A DNA stretch of 19,110 nucleotides from Flavobacteriales bacterium UBA7690 (GTDB taxonomy: Bacteria > Bacteroidota > Bacteroidia > Flavobacteriales_F > PHOS-HE28). The position numbers were made by a program, and so were the translations under genes. Positions 13,446 through 19,110 of this stretch are shown in pieces. A model generated the notes under the pieces. That model saw nothing but the letters and a program-made list of their open reading frames with translations, did no database searches and had not been told where the DNA came from. The stretch covers positions 1-19,110 of the forward strand of contig DLGQ01000030.1 of NCBI GenBank assembly GCA_002482775.1. The letters run 5' to 3'. The number at the start of each line of letters is the position of its first letter. Position 1 is the first letter of the stretch.

Positions 13446-14525
13446 ATGAACACGATCTCTCCGAATCCGGAAAGCGCAACGCTCAGCGATCTCCGCACGC
13501 GCTGGTCCGATCTCTTGAAAGAACAGCCCCACCTGCGCATCCGTAATGCGGCGCATGAGCTGGGTGTTACTGAACTCGAATTGCTGGTCCTTGGTCTTGG
13601 CGATGCCGTTACGCGGCTTCGTCCGGAGTTCCCTGCGCTCCTCTCCCGCGCAGTGGAACTAGGGCACGTGATGGCTTTGACCCGCAACAACGATGTGGTC
13701 CACGAACGCAAAGGCACTTACTTGAACGCTTCGTTGGACAAAGGCCCCGTGGGCTTGTTCGTTGGCGCGGATATCGACCTGCGCATCTTCTGGGGATCCT
13801 GGGGCCATGCCTTCGCTGTGGCAGAGCCGGGCAAGGATGGCGCTCGCCTGAGCCTGCAGTTCTTCGCGCACGATGGTGATGCGATCCACAAGATCTACCT
13901 GACCGAAGGCAGCAACGTGGAAGCGTTCCATGCCATCGTTTCGGCCTTCACCTCCGAAGACCAGAGCCAACAGGTGACGGTTCAGCCCCGCAAGGCACCA
14001 CCAGCCGAGATGCCCGATGCTGCCATCGACGTTGCTGCCTTCCGCGCAGGTTGGTTGGCCTTGAAGGACACGCACGATTTCCACATGCTGGTGGGCCGTA
14101 ACCGCCTCTCGCGCACGCAAGCATTGCGCCTCGCTCCCGAAGGTGGTTATGCTACACCCGTGGCCAATGGCGCACTCCGCCACGTGCTTTCGCAAGCATC
14201 AGAGCGCACGTTACCGATCATGGTGTTCGTAGGCAACCCCGGTATGCTGCAGATCCACACGGGAGAAGTGAAGAACGTGGTGGATGCACGCGGCTGGTTC
14301 AACGTATTGGATCCCGAGTTCAACCTGCATGTGCGCGAAGAAGCGATCGCCCAAAGCTGGATCGTACGCAAGCCGACCGACGATGGTATGGTGACCGCAC
14401 TGGAATGCTTCGATGCCAACGGCACGCAACTGGTGCAGATCTTCGGCAAGCGCAAACCAGGTATCCCCGAATTGGAAGAATGGCGCACGCTGGCTGCCGA
14501 AGTGGAGAACACGCTGCGCTCATGA
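13446..14525 (+). CDS. hmuS: Hemin-degrading/heme-trafficking factor (HemS/HmuS/ChuS family)
   Basis: A 359 aa cytoplasmic protein made of two structural repeats, as in HemS/ChuS (about 340 aa). In the N-terminal half: VMALTRNNDVVHERKGTY (75-92) and LQFFAHDGDAIHKIYL (137-152). In the C-terminal half: TLPIMVFVGNPGMLQIHTGEVKNV and AIAQSWIVRKP, with FDANGTQLVQIFGKRKPG near the end. The expected heme-ligand histidine is His210, in the block LKDTHDFHMLVGRNRLSRTQALRL, which lines up with HemS His196. Family members bind heme released by outer-membrane uptake and either degrade it or hand it on. No heme receptor is in the window. Its stop overlaps the start of a 49 aa membrane protein. Regulation by iron or heme is expected, and an operator-like repeat lies upstream. 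Confidence 0.88.
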   Translation: MNTISPNPESATLSDLRTRWSDLLKEQPHLRIRNAAHELGVTELELLVLGLGDAVTRLRPEFPALLSRAVELGHVMALTRNNDVVHERKGTYLNASLDKGPVGLFVGADIDLRIFWGSWGHAFAVAEPGKDGARLSLQFFAHDGDAIHKIYLTEGSNVEAFHAIVSAFTSEDQSQQVTVQPRKAPPAEMPDAAIDVAAFRAGWLALKDTHDFHMLVGRNRLSRTQALRLAPEGGYATPVANGALRHVLSQASERTLPIMVFVGNPGMLQIHTGEVKNVVDARGWFNVLDPEFNLHVREEAIAQSWIVRKPTDDGMVTALECFDANGTQLVQIFGKRKPGIPELEEWRTLAAEVENTLRS

Positions 14526-14671
14526 ACAGCACCGAACCCACCGGACAGGTAGGTGCGAAAAAAGGAAGCTGGCTCAAGCGTTTGGGCTGGGCCGGCTTCC
14601 TTTTCTTCTTCATCAAGGGGCTGATCTGGCTGGCTGTCTTCGCCGGCGTAGGCACCTTGTGGGCCTGCTGA
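14522..14671 (+). CDS. Small membrane protein coupled to the heme factor
   Basis: A 49 aa protein whose ATG overlaps the stop codon of the heme-factor gene (ATGA), the usual sign of translational coupling. It has a polar, basic N-terminus (MNSTEPTGQVGAKKGSWLKR) and a hydrophobic helix, LGWAGFLFFFIKGLIWLAVFAGVGTLWA (about 21-48). The hydrophobic stretch is interrupted by one Lys and has several Trp and Phe residues. I recognise no named family. The tight coupling suggests a role in heme handling at the inner membrane, which is inference only. No strong terminator follows before the convergent regulator gene 28 nt downstream. Confidence 0.7.
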   Translation: MNSTEPTGQVGAKKGSWLKRLGWAGFLFFFIKGLIWLAVFAGVGTLWAC

Positions 14672-14698
14672 AAAGCCTCTCGCGAAGGGTCGCGCAGG

Positions 14699-15340
14699 TC
14701 ACACCCACTTGCGGTCCACCGCGTACTTCACCAAGCCTGCCGTGCTGCGCACATCCAGCTTCGCCATCAGTCGTTTGCGGTGCGTCTTCACGGTCTCCAA
14801 GCTTACTTCCAAGGCCATCGCGATCTCCTCGTTCGTCTTCTCCATGGCGATCAGGCGGATCACCTCGCGTTCACGATCGGTGAGGCCCACATACTCACCA
14901 TCGAAGCGCTTGTCCGTCCAGGTGTAGCCGATGTCGATGTTGCGCTGCACCGTAGGGCTCACGTAGCGTTGGCCTGTCGCCGCCAGTCGGACGGCTCGCG
15001 TGAATTCCTCCTTGGTGGACCCTTTCAGCAGATAACCCACCGCGCCTTCCTTCAACATGCTGTTGGCATATTCTATCTCGGTGAGGTTGGAGTGGGCCAG
15101 CACGGTCAACTTCGGATATTCCTTGCGCAAGCGACGGGTGGTATCGATCCCATCCATTCCCGATAGCGATACATCCATCAACACCAGATCACCCTCCACG
15201 AGCTTCAGCCGTTCGAACAGCTCTCGGCCGCTGTTGGCAAAGGCCACCACCCGCATATCCGGGATATCATCCAGCCACATGCGTAGCCCAATGGCCACGA
15301 TCTCCTGGGCGTCTACAACGATGATGCGTATGGTCTCCAT
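14699..15340 (-). CDS. NarL/LuxR-type response regulator, orphan
   Basis: A 213 aa regulator. The receiver domain (1-120) has phospho-acceptor Asp56 in VLMDVSLSGMDG, switch Ser84 and Lys106 in GYLLKGS. A LuxR-type helix-turn-helix (about 152-210) shows LTDREREVIRLIAMEKTNEEIAMALEVS.ETVKTHRKRLMAKLDVRS. The second acidic residue of the Mg-binding pair is missing: VVDAQEI has Asp10 followed by Ala11, where most receivers have Asp-Asp or Asp-Glu. No kinase gene adjoins it, so the partner is elsewhere or absent. ATG 15340 is the start that begins the receiver domain; the open frame continues to 15541 without receiver-like sequence. A TATCTTTT box and a small palindrome lie upstream. Confidence 0.9.
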   Translation of the reverse strand: METIRIIVVDAQEIVAIGLRMWLDDIPDMRVVAFANSGRELFERLKLVEGDLVLMDVSLSGMDGIDTTRRLRKEYPKLTVLAHSNLTEIEYANSMLKEGAVGYLLKGSTKEEFTRAVRLAATGQRYVSPTVQRNIDIGYTWTDKRFDGEYVGLTDREREVIRLIAMEKTNEEIAMALEVSLETVKTHRKRLMAKLDVRSTAGLVKYAVDRKWV

Positions 15341-15355
15341 GGTGGTTATACGGTG

Positions 15356-15363
15356 AAAAGATA
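15356..15363 (-). promoter_or_regulatory. Candidate -7 box (TATCTTTT) of the orphan regulator
   Basis: Seven of eight positions match TAnnTTTG, 15 nt upstream of the ATG at 15340. Confidence 0.4.
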
Positions 15364-15384
15364 ACATCCCTAACGCCATCCGTC

Positions 15385-15397
15385 GACCATGATGGTC
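15385..15397. promoter_or_regulatory. Operator-like palindrome upstream of the orphan regulator
   Basis: GACCAT-G-ATGGTC is a 6-bp inverted repeat with a single-base spacer, 21 nt upstream of the candidate -7 box and so near the -33 position. The size fits a LuxR/NarL-type dimer site, which would allow autoregulation; this is inference from position only. Confidence 0.3.
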
Positions 15398-15446
15398 AGT
15401 GTGCCTATCCAATTCATCTAAAAGGAACGATCGCCACGTGGCCGCA

Positions 15447-15473
15447 CACGATCCGGCCCTGCCCCACGATCCG
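15447..15473. repeat. Direct repeat CACGATCCG x2 upstream of the envelope operon
   Basis: Two copies of CACGATCCG (15447-15455 and 15465-15473) lie 18 bp apart, ending 20 nt before the candidate -7 box of the operon. The same nonamer occurs upstream of the heme gene (13413) and in the palindrome at 711. The rest of the 203-bp intergenic stretch 15341-15543 holds only the promoter boxes, the palindrome and a hairpin. Confidence 0.35.
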
Positions 15474-15493
15474 CTCATTTCCTGCTGGGCCGC

Positions 15494-15501
15494 TACCTTT
15501 G
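15494..15501 (+). promoter_or_regulatory. -7 box (TACCTTTG) of the envelope operon
   Basis: A full match to the Bacteroidota -7 element TAnnTTTG, 42 nt upstream of the ATG at 15544. It is the best promoter box in the window; no convincing -33 TTG is seen. Confidence 0.55.
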
Positions 15502-15528
15502 AACGCCCCTTCCGTGTGAAGGGGTGTT
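15502..15528 (+). other. Hairpin in the presumed 5' leader of the envelope operon
   Basis: A 10-bp stem AACGCCCCTT/AAGGGGTGTT (15502-15511 with 15519-15528, one G-U pair, 7-nt loop) directly follows the -7 box, and TGTTGCTT follows the perfect core. It may be part of the leader (stabiliser or attenuator-like) or a weak terminator. Confidence 0.45.
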
Positions 15529-15543
15529 GCTTATCCCACACGC

Positions 15544-16197
15544 ATGTCCAAGAACATCTCCATCCTCCTCATCGTCTGGAACGTGATCCTAAGTGCCTTC
15601 GCTGTCCGGAGCCTGATGGTCAATTCGGCTGGTGCCGAGCCCGTGGTGGTGGAGAACAACACCGATGCCGGGCTGGGGACACCACAGCCCCTGGTGGTGC
15701 GCGATACCGCCGCTTTGAAAGAGGCACGCATCGCTTATTTCTACATGGATAGTGTACAGAAGAACTACGAGCTCATCGCCGAAAAGGACAAGCGCTTCCG
15801 CAGTGAGGGACAGCGCTTGGAGAACAGCCTGAAGAACGAAATGTCCAAAGCACAGGCACGTTACGATGAGCTGATGAAAAAGGACCACACGTACAGCACC
15901 CAAGCGGAAGTAGCCAGGGACGAACAGGAGCTACAAGGGTTGATGGCACGGATCCAAGGCCAACAGGCCCAGAGCGAAGAACAACTCGCCCGCATGGAAG
16001 CCCAGATGCTCACCGAGATCACCAAGGAGCTGAAGGACCACTTGGAGGAATACAACAGATCCGCAGGGTTCGACTACATCTTCAGCGTGCAGAACGGGGG
16101 CCAGGTGTGGGTGGGCAATAAGGACCTGGACATCAGCAACGACCTTATCGCAGGGCTGAACGCCCGCTATCAAGCTTCCAAAGGAGCCAAGAAGTGA
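15544..16197 (+). CDS. OmpH/Skp-family periplasmic chaperone-like protein
   Basis: A 217 aa protein with a hydrophobic N-terminus (ISILLIVWNVILSAFAV, about 5-21) that may serve as a membrane anchor or uncleaved signal. A linker (27-58) leads to the OmpH start motif RIAYFYMDSVQKNYEL (62-77), then a long charged coiled coil (about 78-170), and a return segment AGFDYIFSVQNGGQVWVGN.DLDISNDLI (174-202), the family's C-terminal signature. Skp-type proteins form trimers that hold unfolded outer-membrane proteins in the periplasm. Length is above the roughly 160 aa of E. coli Skp because of the anchor and linker. It is the first gene of a three-gene run; the next starts within a few nt of its stop. 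Confidence 0.88.
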   Translation: MSKNISILLIVWNVILSAFAVRSLMVNSAGAEPVVVENNTDAGLGTPQPLVVRDTAALKEARIAYFYMDSVQKNYELIAEKDKRFRSEGQRLENSLKNEMSKAQARYDELMKKDHTYSTQAEVARDEQELQGLMARIQGQQAQSEEQLARMEAQMLTEITKELKDHLEEYNRSAGFDYIFSVQNGGQVWVGNKDLDISNDLIAGLNARYQASKGAKK

Positions 16198-16199
16198 CC

Positions 16200-16748
16200 A
16201 TGGGACTGCTCGACGAGAAAAAGCAGAACAACATCGCCAGCTACGTGATCAGCATGTGGCATGTGGAAGATGTGATGCGGGCCAATGACCTGGATCCGCG
16301 GAAGGTGGAAGAACAGCTGATCGCACCCATCGATGCCGATGAGGAAAAGCGTGCCGAAGTGCGGGCTTGGTATGCGGACATCATCGAGCGGATGAAAGAG
16401 GAAGGCCTTCACCGATACGGCCACCTGGCCGAAGTGGAGGAAGTGATGAACGACCTCGAATTCCTGCACCGCACCCTGGTGGATGTGTTGAACGACCCGG
16501 AATACGATGCCCTCTTCGAAGCTGCTCGTCCGGGGATCACGGCATTGCAGACCCAAGCGGACGAAGAAGCAGAAGGCCCGATCGCCACCTGCTTCACCGC
16601 GATCTATGGTGTGATGCTATTGCGCGCCCAAGGCAAGGCCGTGAGCGAAAGCACCGCTGAAGCAGAAGCACAGATGCGCAAGCTCCTGGAAAAGTTGAGC
16701 GTCCACTACAAACAGATGCGCAAGTTGCCCGGCGTGTCCATGAACTGA
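16200..16748 (+). CDS. DUF4924 family protein
   Basis: A 182 aa acidic, all-helical protein with no signal peptide or membrane span. The N-terminal signature MGLLDEKKQNNIASYVISMWHVEDVMRANDLD is that of DUF4924, a family I know only from Bacteroidota. A second conserved-looking region is YGHLAEVEEVMNDLEFLHRTLVDVLNDPEY. Function is unknown. A GTG at 16194 overlapping the OmpH stop (GTGA) would add two residues; ATG 16200 is chosen. It lies between the OmpH-like and OstA-like genes with gaps of 2 and 12 nt, so it is cotranscribed with outer-membrane biogenesis genes, which hints at a cytoplasmic role linked to envelope assembly or its regulation. Confidence 0.85.
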   Translation: MGLLDEKKQNNIASYVISMWHVEDVMRANDLDPRKVEEQLIAPIDADEEKRAEVRAWYADIIERMKEEGLHRYGHLAEVEEVMNDLEFLHRTLVDVLNDPEYDALFEAARPGITALQTQADEEAEGPIATCFTAIYGVMLLRAQGKAVSESTAEAEAQMRKLLEKLSVHYKQMRKLPGVSMN

Positions 16749-16760
16749 GCTCCGCACCGG

Positions 16761-18332
16761 ATGGTACGCCCTTTGCCGATCACCGTCCACTTGAAGACCG
16801 TACTCCTCATCCTTCTTGCACTCGCTCCGTTCTTGCACACGGGTGCCCAAAGTGGTATCGGTGCCAGTGGCGAACGCATCGAGATCCTGAACGCGGACCG
16901 GGGCGAGTACGACGATAAGATCGCTCCAGGTGCTCAGCGCCTGAAGGGCAATGTGAGGTTCAAGCACAAGGACGCCATCATGCGGTGCGACAGCGCCTAT
17001 CTGTACAAGGACCAGCGTGTCCAAGCCTTCGGTCGTGTGGCGATAGACCAAGGTGATACACTGCATGTGGAAGCCGACCGATGCACCTACAGCGGCAGCG
17101 AAAGGACCGCTCGGCTGGAAGGCAATGTATTGATGCGCAACAGCGACATGGAACTCACCACGCCGGTGCTGGACTATGACCTGAAGAACCGCAAGGCCTA
17201 TTACACCGCGGGCGGCCGGATCGTCAGTCGAAGTGGCAACAATACGCTCACCAGCGATGTGGGGACCTACATCACCAACACTCGCCGTTTCATCTTCAGC
17301 CGCAACGTGCTCATCGCTCATCCTGAACGCACCATCACCGGGGATACGATGCACTATGTGACCTCATCTGGTGTTGCGGAATTCTTCGGGCCTACGGAGA
17401 TCATCCAGCAGAACACCACGCTGCACACCCTTCGCGGCCAGTACGACACGCGCAACGAACGCGCACGCTTCACCCGCCGCTCGGTGATCGACAACGAAGG
17501 GCGAACGTTGGAAGGGGATAGCCTGCATTACGAACGCAGGACCGGCGAAGGCCTTGCCTGGGGGAACGTGGTGGTGAGCGATACGGCCAGCGACATGGTG
17601 GTACGCGGCGATCACGGACGCTACAACGAGATAACGGACAAGGCGGTGATCACCGGCCGCGCTGAACTCGAACTACGGATGGACAAAGACACCTTGTTCC
17701 TCCACGGCGATACGCTCTTCACCACACCGGACAGCACGGGAAAACGGATCACGGCGCGCCGGCACGTGCGTTTCTTCCGCAGCGATCTTCAAGGTGTCTG
17801 CGACACGCTGATCTACAGCGATGCCGATAGCTTGATCTCGCTCTTCCACGCGCCGGTACTATGGAGCGGGACAGACCAGATCACCGGCGATCACATCCGC
17901 ATCGCCTTGCGCAACGGAAAGGCGGACAAACTTCATGTGGAACACAACGCCTTCCTGGTCTCACAGGTGGACACCATCCACTACGACCAAGTGACGGGAA
18001 CAGAGATGACCGGCCTCTTCGGTGACGATGGACTGCGTTCGCTCTATGTGGAAGGCAATGCACGCACGGTGTATTTCGCAGAAGAGATGAAGGACGGCGT
18101 GGAGCGTATCATGGGTGTGAACCGCGCCGATTGCAGTCGCATACGGGTGGAACTGAAAGATGGCAAGATCCACACCGTGAACTTCCTGGACAGGCCGGAT
18201 GCTGTACTCTATCCTTTGGAAAAAGCGCCACCCGAAGAACTGCGCATGAAAGGTTCCGAGTGGCGCGCCGATGAACGCCCGAGGGATCGCGCGGACATCT
18301 TCCGGTCAGTCGCCGCTGGGAGTGCTCCGTGA
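16761..18332 (+). CDS. OstA/LptA-like LPS-transport family protein
   Basis: A 523 aa protein with a signal peptide (LKTVLLILLALAPFLHTGAQ, cleavage near 30). It carries repeated OstA/LptA-type beta-strand units: RLKGNVRFKHKDAIMRCDSAYLY, ARLEGNVLMRNSDMELTTPVLDYD, TGDTMHYVTSSGVAEFFG, LEGDSLHYERRTGEGLAWGNV, and similar up to about residue 450. The pattern suits the jellyroll that bridges LPS across the periplasm, but the protein is much longer than Proteobacterial LptA (about 185 aa), as expected for the Bacteroidota OstA-like group. The tail (about 490-523) is charged. It is the last gene of the run with OmpH and DUF4924, and its final 27 nt overlap the 3' end of the convergent beta-helix gene. 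Confidence 0.85.
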   Translation: MVRPLPITVHLKTVLLILLALAPFLHTGAQSGIGASGERIEILNADRGEYDDKIAPGAQRLKGNVRFKHKDAIMRCDSAYLYKDQRVQAFGRVAIDQGDTLHVEADRCTYSGSERTARLEGNVLMRNSDMELTTPVLDYDLKNRKAYYTAGGRIVSRSGNNTLTSDVGTYITNTRRFIFSRNVLIAHPERTITGDTMHYVTSSGVAEFFGPTEIIQQNTTLHTLRGQYDTRNERARFTRRSVIDNEGRTLEGDSLHYERRTGEGLAWGNVVVSDTASDMVVRGDHGRYNEITDKAVITGRAELELRMDKDTLFLHGDTLFTTPDSTGKRITARRHVRFFRSDLQGVCDTLIYSDADSLISLFHAPVLWSGTDQITGDHIRIALRNGKADKLHVEHNAFLVSQVDTIHYDQVTGTEMTGLFGDDGLRSLYVEGNARTVYFAEEMKDGVERIMGVNRADCSRIRVELKDGKIHTVNFLDRPDAVLYPLEKAPPEELRMKGSEWRADERPRDRADIFRSVAAGSAP

Positions 18333-19110
18333 CGAACGGCCGCGCTTCGGCTTCTTCACTTCCGGCTCGGGCTCGTCCAGCTGTATACCGAACTGACCTA
18401 CCGTACCCGCCTCGAGCGCAGATTCCTCAACGATACTGGAACCGACCTCTCGTTCAAGCTTATTGCCGGTCAATGTGTTCGGGTAAAGGATGATGCGCGA
18501 TCCACTTCCGCCAGCATCCGTGGCGAAGACCAGATCGTTGCCGTCGATGGCATTGCCTTCCACATGCACCACAGCACGACCTTCACTGCGCACGGCAACA
18601 GCGTTCTGCGAGATCCGTGCCTTGCGCACCAGCACCTGTGCAGCACCATCCACCAGGATACCGTTGCCGCGCAGGCCCATGAACACACCGCGGATCACAG
18701 CGACCGTTCCTGTGCCGACATGCAACCCGGTGGTCGTGTTGGCCCGTGCACCCACCAGCGTTAAATCGCGCAGCACACCTTGCACATGATCAACGCGGAC
18801 GAACTCCTTGGCACCACCTTCACAGCGCACATCGTTCATCTCCAGATCACCACCATCAACGATCAACGAAGCACCGGCGGTGTTCTCCTGGAAAACACTG
18901 GACATCACTTTCGTGCGCGCGGCGCCTTGCACGGTGACCATGCCTTCGCAATTGGTTCCGAACAATTTCGCTCCGGAGCCGCCAGAAACATATAACCCAC
19001 TGATGGCGCACTGTTGCGAACCACTGCCCAACAGCGCGACACTGCCGAACGGAGCGTCATCATCCTGTGGGCGGATGAACACCGGATTACGCAGCGTTCC
19101 GCGCACGTAG
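18306..19110 (-). CDS. Right-handed beta-helix protein, 5' part beyond window edge
   Basis: About 267 C-terminal residues are visible, and the frame is open to the right edge, so the start is missing. The sequence consists of short repeating turns of a parallel beta-helix: CAISGLYVSGGSGAKLFG, VMSSVFQENTAGASLIVDGGDLEMNDVRCEG, TTGLHVGTGTVAVIRGVFMG, NGILVDGAAQVLVRKARISQNAVAVRSEGRAVVHVEGNAIDGND. Such domains occur in polysaccharide-active enzymes and in surface proteins, including those with a CotH kinase module. No catalytic residues can be assigned here. The C-terminus is Lys/Arg-rich and no T9SS sorting domain is seen. The gene converges with, and overlaps by 27 nt, the OstA-like gene. Confidence 0.7.
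   Translation of the reverse strand, partial: YVRGTLRNPVFIRPQDDDAPFGSVALLGSGSQQCAISGLYVSGGSGAKLFGTNCEGMVTVQGAARTKVMSSVFQENTAGASLIVDGGDLEMNDVRCEGGAKEFVRVDHVQGVLRDLTLVGARANTTTGLHVGTGTVAVIRGVFMGLRGNGILVDGAAQVLVRKARISQNAVAVRSEGRAVVHVEGNAIDGNDLVFATDAGGSGSRIILYPNTLTGNKLEREVGSSIVEESALEAGTVGQFGIQLDEPEPEVKKPKRGRSSRSTPSGD

Noticed and set aside
14671..14699. Small GC-rich hairpin (CGCGA/TCGCG) between the 49 aa gene and the regulator as a terminator
   Set aside because: The stem is only 5 bp and no T-tract follows on either strand.
15341..15541. N-terminal extension of the orphan regulator to 15541
   Set aside because: The receiver domain starts at METIRIIVV (15340). The extension covers the promoter region and the palindrome and shows no conserved sequence.
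1..19110. CRISPR array, tRNA or rRNA gene, insertion sequence, prophage or defence island
   Set aside because: I saw no regularly spaced repeats, cloverleaf, rRNA sequence, transposase or integrase-like reading frame; the content is ordinary envelope, regulatory and metabolic genes.

Overview
The window looks like chromosomal DNA from a moderately GC-rich member of the Bacteroidota, probably a Flavobacteriales-type environmental bacterium. Several independent signs support this. Two or three secreted proteins end in type IX secretion (T9SS) type A sorting domains. There is a LytS/LytTR-type two-component pair, a DUF4924 protein and a long Bacteroidota-style OstA-like protein. Shine-Dalgarno sequences are mostly missing, while short boxes close to the Bacteroidota -7 promoter element (TAnnTTTG) lie just upstream of many transcription units. 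I see no rRNA, tRNA, CRISPR array, phage or insertion sequence. The species assignment is an inference.

Layout. 1-1804 (minus): a VWA-domain protein followed by a Mg-chelatase/MoxR-like AAA ATPase that is cut by the left edge; a perfect palindrome spans their junction. 1907-2935 (minus): a T9SS-exported protein with its own terminator. 3055-4463 (plus): a YdjA-like nitroreductase and an outer-membrane barrel protein. 4605-5216 (minus): a 39-41 aa membrane protein and a STAS-like small protein that probably starts at TTG. 5307-7487 (plus): a 726 aa T9SS-exported protein built from four Cys-rich modules plus fibronectin III. It converges, across a strong terminator, on 7549-9330 (minus), a T9SS-exported peptidylarginine/agmatine-deiminase-family enzyme with an intact Asp/His-x-Asp/Cys active site. 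9394-11438 (minus): an MltF-like lytic transglycosylase and an ACP phosphodiesterase, overlapping by 4 nt. 11543-13370 (plus): a LytS-type sensor kinase and its LytTR regulator. 13446-14671 (plus): a HemS/HmuS/ChuS heme factor overlapping a 49 aa membrane protein. 14699-15340 (minus): an orphan NarL-type regulator. 15544-18332 (plus): an apparent envelope-biogenesis operon (Skp/OmpH-like, DUF4924, OstA/LptA-like), whose last gene overlaps antisense with a partial beta-helix protein that runs off the right edge.

How the parts fit. Most of the content concerns the cell envelope: exported T9SS cargo, peptidoglycan remodelling, outer-membrane and LPS biogenesis, and sensing. The points most worth following up are the PPAD-like secreted deiminase with a substrate-type arginine pair, the recurrent -7-like boxes that place several starts in a leaderless configuration, the atypical phospho-acceptor pocket of the orphan regulator, the two small membrane proteins, and the operator-like repeats upstream of the heme gene and the regulator genes.
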